DNA of 41,011 nucleotides, from contig PWJZ01000084.1 in NCBI GenBank assembly GCA_003559855.1, positions 1 to 41,011 on the forward strand, given 5' to 3'. Below are positions 28,316 through 36,527 of this stretch, piece by piece (positions within the stretch are counted from its first letter, which is position 1; each line of letters starts with the position of its first letter). The position numbers were made by a program, and so were the translations under genes. This DNA is from Bacteroidales bacterium (lineage in GTDB: Bacteria > Bacteroidota > Bacteroidia > Bacteroidales > UBA7960). The notes below the pieces were generated by a model. That model searched no databases and was not told the DNA's origin. It saw only the letters and a list, made by a program, of their open reading frames with translations.

Positions 28316-28382
28316 ATTGGATTATTAAGGGTACTTTTTGGAGGTAAAAAACGATCAAAAAAAACATAAAATCTTAATTGAA

Positions 28383-31300
28383 ATGCGAACCAGAATTGTT
28401 GTAATTTGTCTGCTTTTATTTTCCCTGGCAACTTTCCGTAGTTATGCCCAGACAGATACCGAATTTTGGTTTGTAGCCCCAAATGTTACCACAGGGCACG
28501 ACGGCAACAGGCTGGCTTTCAATATAAGATTTTCCTCATTGAATTTGCCGTCTCAGGTTACCATCCGTATGCCGGCTAATCCCGGATTTGCTCCAATTGT
28601 TCATGATATGGAGGCCAATGAAACCAGAACGGTTGATATGACCAATCTTTTCAATGACATTCGCAACTACCCTCCTAACAATATATTGAACCGGGGGATA
28701 CTTATCGAAGCAACCAATAACATAACAGCATATTATGAAATTTCAACGCCCAACAATCCCGACATTTATGCTTTGAAAGGCGATAACGCCCTTGGCAAAG
28801 AGTTTTATGTGCCTTTTCAAAATTTCTGGGATAATTCTCCAAGCTACAGCCCCAGGCCGTTTTCTTCAATTGATATTGTTGCTACACAAGACAACACCCT
28901 CGTTACCATTACACCCACCAAACCGGTTTTCCCAAACAGGCCCGCGGGTGTATCTTTTACGGTCAGTTTGAATCGGGGACAATCTTTTTCGGTGGTACCT
29001 GATGATTACGAAAGTACCGGTCAAAAGGCAGATATGCATCTTGGAGGCACCAAGGTAGAATCAACCCACCCTATCACAGTCATATCAAGTGACGATTCAA
29101 TAGATGCACTTACTCACCCGGGTCAGGGAGGATGCAAGGATGTAGTAGGCGATCAGATAATACCTACCGACCTTATTGGCACCGAATATATTGCAATGAA
29201 AGGTTATCTTACGGCTTATGAACATTTTTATGTAATCGGAACGCATGATAATACGGAAATATACATTGATGATGTTTATGAAACTACCATTCATGAAACT
29301 GAAGTATTCCGATATGAATTTGAAAAGAAAGCATATCATATAAAAACCAGCTACCCTGCATATGTGTATCATATTGGCGGCTTTGGCTGTGAAATGGGTG
29401 CTGCAGTATTGCCTCCGATTAATGTCTGTACAGGTTCAACACAAGTATCTTTCACACGATCAAAGGGCGAAAGCTTCTTTTTAAACATATTGGTGCGTGC
29501 CGGTGCAGAAGACAGTTTTATACTTAATGGAGACCCTAATCTGATAAATGCCAATGATTTTCAATATGTGTTGGGAAATCCTAACTGGCTTGTTGGGGAA
29601 TTTCAGTTCAACACGGGAGTTATTCCTGTTGGCGTAGCCAGTCATATACAAAATACTTCAGATGTTTTTCATCTGGGTATTATTAACGGAGGTGCGGCAA
29701 CCGGAACGATGTACGGCTATTTCTCAGATTTTAACGAGGTTGATGTTGACGCCCATATAAGCGGCACGAATATGCTGCTCGGTTGCCACGGCGATTCTTT
29801 TCAAATGATAGCATCAGGTGGTGTTAACTATATCTGGGATCCCCCCGATCACCTGGATGATCCCACAAGCCCGACACCTATAGCTACTCCTCCTCACTCA
29901 ATAGTATATAAGGTGATCGCCAGCGGAGCCTGTCAAATGGTTGATTCGGCTTATGTTACCATTAATCTCATAGACCCTGTCATCAGCCTATATACAATCG
30001 AAGAAGCAACAGGTTGTTCACCTTTTGAAGCAACCATATACAATCAATCAATGGGTGTTAAAAACTATTCATGGCGATTTGGAGACGGACAAACATCAAC
30101 AACAGGAGCAGATACTATAACCCATATCTACACAAACGATGATGACGAACCTGCTATTTACGAGTTGATGCTCGTTGGAAGAAATTTATTTTGCAGAGAT
30201 ACAATGGCTACAAATATTGTTGTAATGCCCGAAATTCGAGCTGAAATAGTCAATAATGATATCAGCGGCTGCTCACCGGTAACCGTTTCATTCGAAAATA
30301 ATTCAAAAGGAGCATCCAACTTTCTATGGGATTTTGGCGATGGAAGTTCTACGACGAATATAGAACCAACTCATACATTTCATAATTATTCCGATAAGGA
30401 CACAACTTATACGGTTATTCTGAAAGCATTGTCGGAACATGGATGTATTGATTATGACACAGTTAATATAAACGTTAAGCCATATGTAAAGTCCGGTTTT
30501 GAGTTTGATCCGCCCTCACATTGCAACCCTTATTATATGGAAATTACAAACACCTCTGTCGGGGCTACTTCACATATATGGGATTTTGATGACGGCACGG
30601 GTCAAACCGAAATAAATGAAGATACAATATTTTATCTGCTGGAAAATACCGAATCATTGCCTAATACCTTTAACATACAACTTTATACCTTCAACGAATA
30701 TGAATGCAGCGACTCACTTATAAGGCAAGCCGTAGTATATCCATATCTGAAAGCTGATTTTCAAGCTTCTGCCGTTGAGGGTTGTAACCCGCTGGAAGTT
30801 AATTTTTCGAACATTTCGGAAGGTGCTGCATCTTATCACTGGTATTTTGGCCATCAGCAAGGAACATCTTCAAAGCATAGCCCGGAACATATTTTTAACA
30901 ACCCAAGTTCGACCGAAAAAGCTGTATTTGATGTTATACTTACTGCTACTTCCGAGTATAACTGTGAAGACACCGCATCAATAGAGATCACTGTTTATCC
31001 GATATTAGAAGCAGGTTTTACGGTAGATAAAAGTTCATACTGCAGCCCTCATGAAGTTGTTTTCTATAACAATGCCGTGGGAGCAGAAGCCGTTCACTGG
31101 GATTTCGGCGACGGCACCAGTTACTATGACAATTCAAAAGAGGTCATTAATAACTATAAAAATCTAACCGGTATGCCGGTAACTCATACTGTAATCCAAA
31201 CCGTTATAAATGAACAGGGATGCGAGGATACCACATCTGCCCAGATCACTGTTTACCCTGAAATAGAAGCCGATTTTAATATTACAGATACCGGCAACGG

Positions 31301-34154
31301 CTGCCATCCGCTCGAAGTAACTTTTGAAAACAATTCAAGCGGTGCATCTTATTATCACTGGGATTTTGGAGATGGGGGCACATCTTCACAGAAAAGCATA
31401 ACAAGAAAATTCTACAATTACAGCCATACTGAAAACAAGCAATATGATATTACACTCACGGTGGAGTCAGATTACGGCTGCGTTGATTCAACCACAAAGC
31501 AATTAACAGTACACCCCAAACCAAAAGCTGCTTTTCACATGCCTGTAAACCAGGGCTGTTCTCCTCTGACGGTCGATTTTATTGATCAAAGCATAGGTGG
31601 TGAATCCTACAACTGGATCTTCGGTGATGGCCATGATGTAACAACATACCCTGGAAGCATATATCATACATATCATAATACAAGCAACTTTTCCGACAGT
31701 TTGAACCCCGAGTTAATCATAAAGAATCAATACGGCTGTACTGACACGACAATGCAAAACATCATAGTGGTATATCCTGAGATAACGGCAGATTTTACTG
31801 TTTCAGAAACGTCAGGCTGTCATCCCTTAGAGGTAACCATCTACAATAATTCTTCAGGTGCTACAGGATCCACCCCTTATATGTGGTATTACGGCGACGT
31901 CAACACCTCCACCAATCATAATCCTGAACACACTCATGTTTTTCACAATTCGGATCATGAACAAAATGCTTATTATACCATTTCTTTGACCATCGAATCA
32001 AAATATGGTTGCAAGGATTCCCTTTCGCTTAATATTACCGTTCATCCGGTACCAAAAGCTTATTACGAAGCTGACAAGCATACCGGCTGTTCTCCTCATA
32101 ATGTAGTATTCGGTGATCTGTCCGTTGGAGGCAACTATAATTATCTCTGGACATTTGGCGATGGGCAAACATCAACTACAAAAGGCAACATATCACATAC
32201 TTATGTTCAACCGGCAGAAACAGGAACCGGCACATTCAATTCGCAACTGGAAATATCCAATATTTATGGTTGTAATGATAATCATGAAAAAACTATAACA
32301 GTTTATCCTGATATTGAAGCTGATTTTACGGCTGAAAACATGGAAGGATGCCATCCTCTGGCTGTTGCTTTTGAGAACTTGAGCGAAGGTGCTGATTTTT
32401 ATCAATGGAACTTTGGCGATGGAAATCATTCAAATAAAGCAGAACCTGAAAATACATTTTTCAACAATTCTCACACTGCAACCATAGATTACCACGTAGA
32501 ACTGCACGTTGGCTCACAATATGGTTGTGAAGCTACTGTAGCCAAGCCGGTTACGGTTTTTCCCAAACCCAAGGTAGCATTTGATACAGATGTTACAGAT
32601 GGCTGTTCACCATTGAATGTTTTGTTTGAAAACCAATCGATTGGCGTTGACCATTATGAATGGGATTTTGGCAATAATAAATCGAATACTTCTCAGGCAT
32701 ATTTCAACCATTTATTTCAAAACACCGGCAGCCAGCCATATACTTATAATGTATACCTGGCGGGTTCCAACCAGTGGGGCTGCTCAGAAGAAGCCAGCCG
32801 CAATATTACAGTATACCCCGAAGTAAAGGCTGATTATACAACCGAAACAGGCGATTATAAAGGCTGTACACCCCTAAATATTAACTTTATAAACAATTCG
32901 AAACTGGCAGATACATATTTTTGGTCTTTCGGGAATCAAGCAACATCCACTAATGTAAACCCAAGCTATACATTTTTTAACGAAGGTAATGAAGATCTTC
33001 TCATTGATGTGAAACTGCTCGCTGAGTCATCATACGGATGCAAAGATTCGGTTGAAAAAATAATAACCATTTATCCGCAGCCAATAGCCGATTTTGAAGC
33101 TTTACCACATGACCAGATATTTCCGTCAAAAACAGTAACCGTTTATAATTACTCCAGCGAGGGCGATTGGTCCTACGATTGGGATATGGATGACGGAACA
33201 AGTTTCACAACCCAAAACGCCGATCCTTTTGAACATACTTTTATCTGGGAAAGCGGCGATTATGCAACAAGGCATTTCTATATTGACTTACAGGTATATA
33301 ATGATTATTGTTATGATAATATTCAGCAAAAAGTTACCATCTCCTCACCCTATCCGGTAGTAGGGTTTAGCCCTTCTGCATCGGGTTGTCCTCCATTTGA
33401 AGTACAATTTACGAATAAATCGAAATATGGTTTTTATTTCTTCTGGGATTTTGATGACGGCAACTATTCTAATGAAAAGAATCCATCGCACGTATTTGAA
33501 AACCCGGGAGTTTATCAAGTGACCTTAAAAGTGACCGGTGAAGGAGGGGTTGATTCAGCGAAAAGTATTATTAAGGTTTACGAACCACCAATTGCTAATT
33601 TCAGGGTTGAACCGCAAGTAGTTCAATTGCCATTTGAACCTGTTCAGCTGATAAACCTTTCCAGCCTCGGAATTACTTACGAATGGGATTTTGGAGATGG
33701 TACCATCTCTTGGGATTATGAACCGGAGCATTTTTACAACAAACCGGGAAGCTATGACATAACACTCAGGGTTGGATCCGATACCGATCCTCAGTGTTTT
33801 GACGAGATAACCAAACAAAATGCCGCTATAGCCGAAGAAGTATGCAAAATTGTTTTTCCGAATGCTTTTAAGCCTAAAAAGAGTGGCCCAACAGGAGGGC
33901 ATTATAATCCCAATGACCCTTCAAATCACATTTTTCATCCGATCTACGACGGTATTGATGTAAACAATTACATACTGGAAATTTATAACCGCTGGGGAGA
34001 ACTTGTATTCAGAACAACGGATATTAATAAAGGATGGGATGGTTATTATCGCGACAAGTTAGTTACCATGGACGTTTATGTCTGGAGATTAAATACCAAA
34101 TGCCATAACGGAAAAAAGATTGATGAAACAGGTGATGTAACAGTAATACGATAA
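28383..34154 (+). CDS. Giant PKD-repeat surface protein with IgGFc-binding-like head and T9SS type B sorting domain
   Basis: This is a predicted surface adhesin-like protein of 1923 aa. The signal peptide (RIVVICLLLFSLATFRSYAQ) sets the start at ATG 28383. Residues about 20-450 resemble the IgGFc-binding domain family: it opens TDTEFWFVAPNVTTGHDGN and contains HPITVISSDDS and PAYVYHIGGFGCEMGAAVLP. An Ig-like domain follows (about 460-530), then 15 PKD domains (about 533-1816) and a type B sorting domain (IVFPNAFKPK, YNRWGELVF, GWDGYYRD, ending TGDVTVIR). The PKD domains form six S/H pairs plus three C-terminal domains, the same plan as the protein encoded at 15859-22308. The porP/sprF-type gene follows after 74 bases and is probably cotranscribed, fitting T9SS type B cargo and anchor pairs. 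Actual IgG binding is not implied. Confidence 0.9.
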   Translation: MRTRIVVICLLLFSLATFRSYAQTDTEFWFVAPNVTTGHDGNRLAFNIRFSSLNLPSQVTIRMPANPGFAPIVHDMEANETRTVDMTNLFNDIRNYPPNNILNRGILIEATNNITAYYEISTPNNPDIYALKGDNALGKEFYVPFQNFWDNSPSYSPRPFSSIDIVATQDNTLVTITPTKPVFPNRPAGVSFTVSLNRGQSFSVVPDDYESTGQKADMHLGGTKVESTHPITVISSDDSIDALTHPGQGGCKDVVGDQIIPTDLIGTEYIAMKGYLTAYEHFYVIGTHDNTEIYIDDVYETTIHETEVFRYEFEKKAYHIKTSYPAYVYHIGGFGCEMGAAVLPPINVCTGSTQVSFTRSKGESFFLNILVRAGAEDSFILNGDPNLINANDFQYVLGNPNWLVGEFQFNTGVIPVGVASHIQNTSDVFHLGIINGGAATGTMYGYFSDFNEVDVDAHISGTNMLLGCHGDSFQMIASGGVNYIWDPPDHLDDPTSPTPIATPPHSIVYKVIASGACQMVDSAYVTINLIDPVISLYTIEEATGCSPFEATIYNQSMGVKNYSWRFGDGQTSTTGADTITHIYTNDDDEPAIYELMLVGRNLFCRDTMATNIVVMPEIRAEIVNNDISGCSPVTVSFENNSKGASNFLWDFGDGSSTTNIEPTHTFHNYSDKDTTYTVILKALSEHGCIDYDTVNINVKPYVKSGFEFDPPSHCNPYYMEITNTSVGATSHIWDFDDGTGQTEINEDTIFYLLENTESLPNTFNIQLYTFNEYECSDSLIRQAVVYPYLKADFQASAVEGCNPLEVNFSNISEGAASYHWYFGHQQGTSSKHSPEHIFNNPSSTEKAVFDVILTATSEYNCEDTASIEITVYPILEAGFTVDKSSYCSPHEVVFYNNAVGAEAVHWDFGDGTSYYDNSKEVINNYKNLTGMPVTHTVIQTVINEQGCEDTTSAQITVYPEIEADFNITDTGNGCHPLEVTFENNSSGASYYHWDFGDGGTSSQKSITRKFYNYSHTENKQYDITLTVESDYGCVDSTTKQLTVHPKPKAAFHMPVNQGCSPLTVDFIDQSIGGESYNWIFGDGHDVTTYPGSIYHTYHNTSNFSDSLNPELIIKNQYGCTDTTMQNIIVVYPEITADFTVSETSGCHPLEVTIYNNSSGATGSTPYMWYYGDVNTSTNHNPEHTHVFHNSDHEQNAYYTISLTIESKYGCKDSLSLNITVHPVPKAYYEADKHTGCSPHNVVFGDLSVGGNYNYLWTFGDGQTSTTKGNISHTYVQPAETGTGTFNSQLEISNIYGCNDNHEKTITVYPDIEADFTAENMEGCHPLAVAFENLSEGADFYQWNFGDGNHSNKAEPENTFFNNSHTATIDYHVELHVGSQYGCEATVAKPVTVFPKPKVAFDTDVTDGCSPLNVLFENQSIGVDHYEWDFGNNKSNTSQAYFNHLFQNTGSQPYTYNVYLAGSNQWGCSEEASRNITVYPEVKADYTTETGDYKGCTPLNINFINNSKLADTYFWSFGNQATSTNVNPSYTFFNEGNEDLLIDVKLLAESSYGCKDSVEKIITIYPQPIADFEALPHDQIFPSKTVTVYNYSSEGDWSYDWDMDDGTSFTTQNADPFEHTFIWESGDYATRHFYIDLQVYNDYCYDNIQQKVTISSPYPVVGFSPSASGCPPFEVQFTNKSKYGFYFFWDFDDGNYSNEKNPSHVFENPGVYQVTLKVTGEGGVDSAKSIIKVYEPPIANFRVEPQVVQLPFEPVQLINLSSLGITYEWDFGDGTISWDYEPEHFYNKPGSYDITLRVGSDTDPQCFDEITKQNAAIAEEVCKIVFPNAFKPKKSGPTGGHYNPNDPSNHIFHPIYDGIDVNNYILEIYNRWGELVFRTTDINKGWDGYYRDKLVTMDVYVWRLNTKCHNGKKIDETGDVTVIR
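29970..33830 (+). repeat. Array of 15 PKD domains, six S/H pairs plus three
   Basis: Core WDFGDG-like motifs recur every 250-270 bases, near 30077, 30327, 30580, 30841, 31099, 31361, 31615, 31883, 32149, 32406, 32660, 32921, 33179, 33446 and 33683. Domains 1, 3, 5, 7, 9 and 11 are S type (GCSP or similar; mostly NxxGC ends) and 2, 4, 6, 8, 10 and 12 are H type (often GCHP; NYSHTEN-like stretch, SxYGC ends). Some copies lack the canonical FGDG (YFGHQ, YYGDV, FGNNK, FGNQA). Confidence 0.85.
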
Positions 34155-34228
34155 TTAATTTATTAATTAAATATAACTATATGCAGAATTAAATTCAATA
34201 ATTAATCTAAAAAGAAAAAAAATAACTG

Positions 34229-35281
34229 ATGTTTAGTTTTTTCGGCAAATATTATTATTCTTACTTATTACGGTCATTGATGATGATTGTGATAATGTTG
34301 TCCTTGAGTCATTCAAATGTTTTGAAGGCACAGGCGCCCCAGTTTTCCCAGTTTTATGCGGCACCTTTGTATCTTGCGCCTTCATTTACCGGAGCTACCG
34401 ACGGCAGTCGTATAGCATTGAATTACCGCAACCAGTGGCCTCAACTTTCCGGCACATTTGTAACGTATGCTTTTGCTTTTGACCATTATTTTCATGACTA
34501 TAATAGCGGGGTTGGATTGCTGCTTTTCCGCGACCAGGCTGGCAGTGCCAACCTTGCAACTACTAACGCCGGCATTTTGTATTCCTATAATTTTAAAGTT
34601 AATCAAAACTGGACAATGCGACCCGGATTACACTTTCTCTATTCACAACGTACAATAAATGAAGGCAAGCTCATTTTTGGCGATCAGTTAAATCTTGAGG
34701 GCGATAATTATGCTACATCGCAAACATCTCTCGATCTTTACAGAATAGGTTATTTTGATGCTTCCGTCTCGCTGCTTGCATATACAAAAGACCTTTGGCT
34801 TGGATTTACTTTTGACCATCTTATGACACCCGACCAGTCAATGACAAACCAGGAAAGCAATATACCATTGAAAACATCGCTCTACGGCGGGTACAGGTTT
34901 AAGCTTAACAAGCCTTTCGCAGGCGTAACTGAAGAAAGTGTTTCGATCATTTTCTTATATAAGAATCAAGGTCCCTTCAACCAATTCGACATTGGTACCT
35001 ACTGGACTAAAGAACCGATTTCGATCGGCCTGCAATACAGAGGTATACCAATTTTCAACAACCCAATACACGGAACATTCAACAATGATGCAGTTGTTTT
35101 GATGGCAGCTTTAAGAACAAAGGGACTTCGCGTTGGTTATAGTTATGATTTTACAATTTCAAACCTGTTGGGTTCAACAGGAGGTGCGCATGAAATATCA
35201 ATAATTTATGAATTCAATCAAGGAAAACCAGGGAAAAAACATGATGCAATCCCTTGCCCTACAAGCCCTTATACAAGATAA
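34229..35281 (+). CDS. PorP/SprF family T9SS outer-membrane protein
   Basis: PorP/SprF proteins are outer-membrane beta-barrels needed to export or anchor specific T9SS cargo with type B sorting domains; SprF serves the gliding adhesin SprB. This 350 aa protein has a signal peptide ending near residue 35 (VLKAQ), then the family opening APQFSQFYAAPLYLAPSFTG, NYRNQWPQLSG, and the alternating pattern of a barrel to the C-terminus. It lies 74 bases after the giant PKD gene on the same strand, with no clear promoter between, so it is the likely partner of that cargo. Whether it also serves the second PKD protein is open. Confidence 0.92.
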   Translation: MFSFFGKYYYSYLLRSLMMIVIMLSLSHSNVLKAQAPQFSQFYAAPLYLAPSFTGATDGSRIALNYRNQWPQLSGTFVTYAFAFDHYFHDYNSGVGLLLFRDQAGSANLATTNAGILYSYNFKVNQNWTMRPGLHFLYSQRTINEGKLIFGDQLNLEGDNYATSQTSLDLYRIGYFDASVSLLAYTKDLWLGFTFDHLMTPDQSMTNQESNIPLKTSLYGGYRFKLNKPFAGVTEESVSIIFLYKNQGPFNQFDIGTYWTKEPISIGLQYRGIPIFNNPIHGTFNNDAVVLMAALRTKGLRVGYSYDFTISNLLGSTGGAHEISIIYEFNQGKPGKKHDAIPCPTSPYTR

Positions 35282-35368
35282 AAACGATATGGAGCAAGGG
35301 CAAAAGGTCACAATTAAAAAGCAAAACGCATACTTAAGGCATTGAAATCGTATCGGGTAAAAAATAAA

Positions 35369-35385
35369 TTGCCCGGTACCGGCAA
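35369..35385 (-). terminator. Probable terminator hairpin after mazG
   Basis: The sequence TTGCC-CGGTACC-GGCAA can form a hairpin. On the minus strand it is followed by a T-rich stretch (TTTATTTTTTA), consistent with an intrinsic terminator about 100 bases after the mazG stop. On the plus strand the T-run is weaker, but the element may also stop transcripts from the porP/sprF gene. Confidence 0.4.
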
Positions 35386-35483
35386 TAAATTGTCAAAAAA
35401 TCTTTGTAAACATAAAAAGTAACCGGTGAAAACCAGAGAAAGCGACGAAACAAAACATCAATAAAACTCTCTTACCTGTTTTC

Positions 35484-36254
35484 TCATTCTTTACTTTTCG
35501 CTTCATTCCAGAACACATCCATCTCTTTCAATGACATTTTTTTCATGTCCTTGCCTTTTTCTTTAACCTGCCTCTCAAGGTATTCGAATCGCTTAATAAA
35601 TTTCCTGTTTGTTTTCTCAAGGGCATTTTCAGGGTTAACGCCAATGAAGCGTGCATAATTAATAAGTGCAAAAAGAAGATCACCAAACTCTCCTTCAATG
35701 TCTTTATCCGGGCTATCCTCCTCGGCAATGGTTTTTAACTCGTTCAACTCTTCCAACACTTTATCCCAGACCTGGGAGGGTTTTTCCCAGTCAAAACCCA
35801 CTCCCCTGGCTTTTTCCTGTATACGGTATGCTTTAACCATAGCCGGCAAAGATACAGGCACACCCGATAAAACCCTGGCACATCCCTGTTTCATCTTGAT
35901 CTTCTCCCAGTTACTCTTTACCTCTTCATCACAACTTACCTTGGTATCACCAAATATGTGAGGATGCCTGGAAATTAACTTGTCGCAAATAACCTGTAGT
36001 ACGTCTGCAATATCAAAATCACCCGCTTCCGAACCTATCCTGGCATAAAATACAACATGTAATAATAGATCACCAAGCTCATTTTTTATTTCATCAGGAT
36101 TTTTCTCAATTATGGCATCTGCCAGTTCATAGGTCTCTTCTATTGTCAAATGCCTCAGAGTCTCAAAAGTCTGCTTTCTATCCCATGGGCATTTCTCCCT
36201 TAAATCATCCATTATCCTGAGCAGCTTCCCAAAAAGTTCCAGTCTTTTATCCAT
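35484..36254 (-). CDS. mazG: Nucleoside triphosphate pyrophosphohydrolase MazG
   Basis: MazG hydrolyses (d)NTPs to monophosphates and pyrophosphate, cleaning the nucleotide pool. From ATG 36254 the protein is 256 aa, close to the 263 aa of E. coli MazG. The first MazG domain has CPWDRKQTFETLRHLTIEE with the metal-binding residues Glu39, Glu40, Glu43 and Asp62 (ELGDLL). The second domain repeats the pattern with EFGDLLFALINYARF. The frame is open to a TTG at 36461, but the 69 extra residues are unlike the family and a promoter candidate at 36272-36304 would lie inside them, so ATG 36254 is chosen. It is divergent from the PfkB kinase. Confidence 0.94.
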   Translation of the reverse strand: MDKRLELFGKLLRIMDDLREKCPWDRKQTFETLRHLTIEETYELADAIIEKNPDEIKNELGDLLLHVVFYARIGSEAGDFDIADVLQVICDKLISRHPHIFGDTKVSCDEEVKSNWEKIKMKQGCARVLSGVPVSLPAMVKAYRIQEKARGVGFDWEKPSQVWDKVLEELNELKTIAEEDSPDKDIEGEFGDLLFALINYARFIGVNPENALEKTNRKFIKRFEYLERQVKEKGKDMKKMSLKEMDVFWNEAKSKE

Positions 36255-36271
36255 GTTTATCTCTTTTTTTG

Positions 36272-36304
36272 CAAAGTTATTATTTTGCTGGCATAAAAAA
36301 CCAA
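36272..36304 (-). promoter_or_regulatory. Promoter candidate for mazG
   Basis: TAACTTTG on the minus strand (36279-36272) matches TAnnTTTG. A TTG at 36304-36302 is 22 bases upstream, slightly long for the usual spacer. Transcription would start about 13 bases before ATG 36254, which decides that start. Confidence 0.4.
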
Positions 36305-36448
36305 CAAGCTGAATTTTCGCGAGGCAATATTGAAAGGATATCTTCCAACTAAGATAGCAGATGCAACGAATTATCCCGGTTAAAAATATATTATCATTTA
36401 TCATGACAGTTTCTAATAATATACTGAATCCGTCATACAGCATTGTTG

Positions 36449-36477
36449 TTTGATCACTCAAAATTTATGTATCTTTG
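36449..36477 (+). promoter_or_regulatory. Promoter candidate for the PfkB kinase
   Basis: TTTG (36449-36452) is followed by 17 bases and TATCTTTG (36470-36477), a full TAnnTTTG match. An overlapping TTG at 36446-36448 gives a 21-base spacer. The start point would be near 36484, about 44 bases before ATG 36528. Confidence 0.5.
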
Positions 36478-36527
36478 ACTTTTTGTTATATTTTGATATC
36501 TGTTTTTTTTCAGGGAAATGAAAAATT

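Larger units (their letters stand above)
28032..28382. other. Shared control region between two divergent giant surface-protein genes
   Basis: No gene is seen in these 351 bases. They hold a 13-bp-arm inverted repeat (28097-28136), a second short palindrome GCTTAA-TC-TTAAGC (28155-28168), the hexamer GGTGTT at 28216 and 28238 with its complement AACACC at 28176, and a plus-strand -7 element at 28308-28315. The frame of the plus-strand gene is open back to a TTG at 28338, but the signal peptide starts at ATG 28383, so that part is treated as leader. Confidence 0.6.

Noticed and set aside
36255-36461. N-terminal extension of mazG to a TTG start
   Set aside because: The extra residues do not fit the family, and a TAnnTTTG promoter at 36272-36279 lies inside them.
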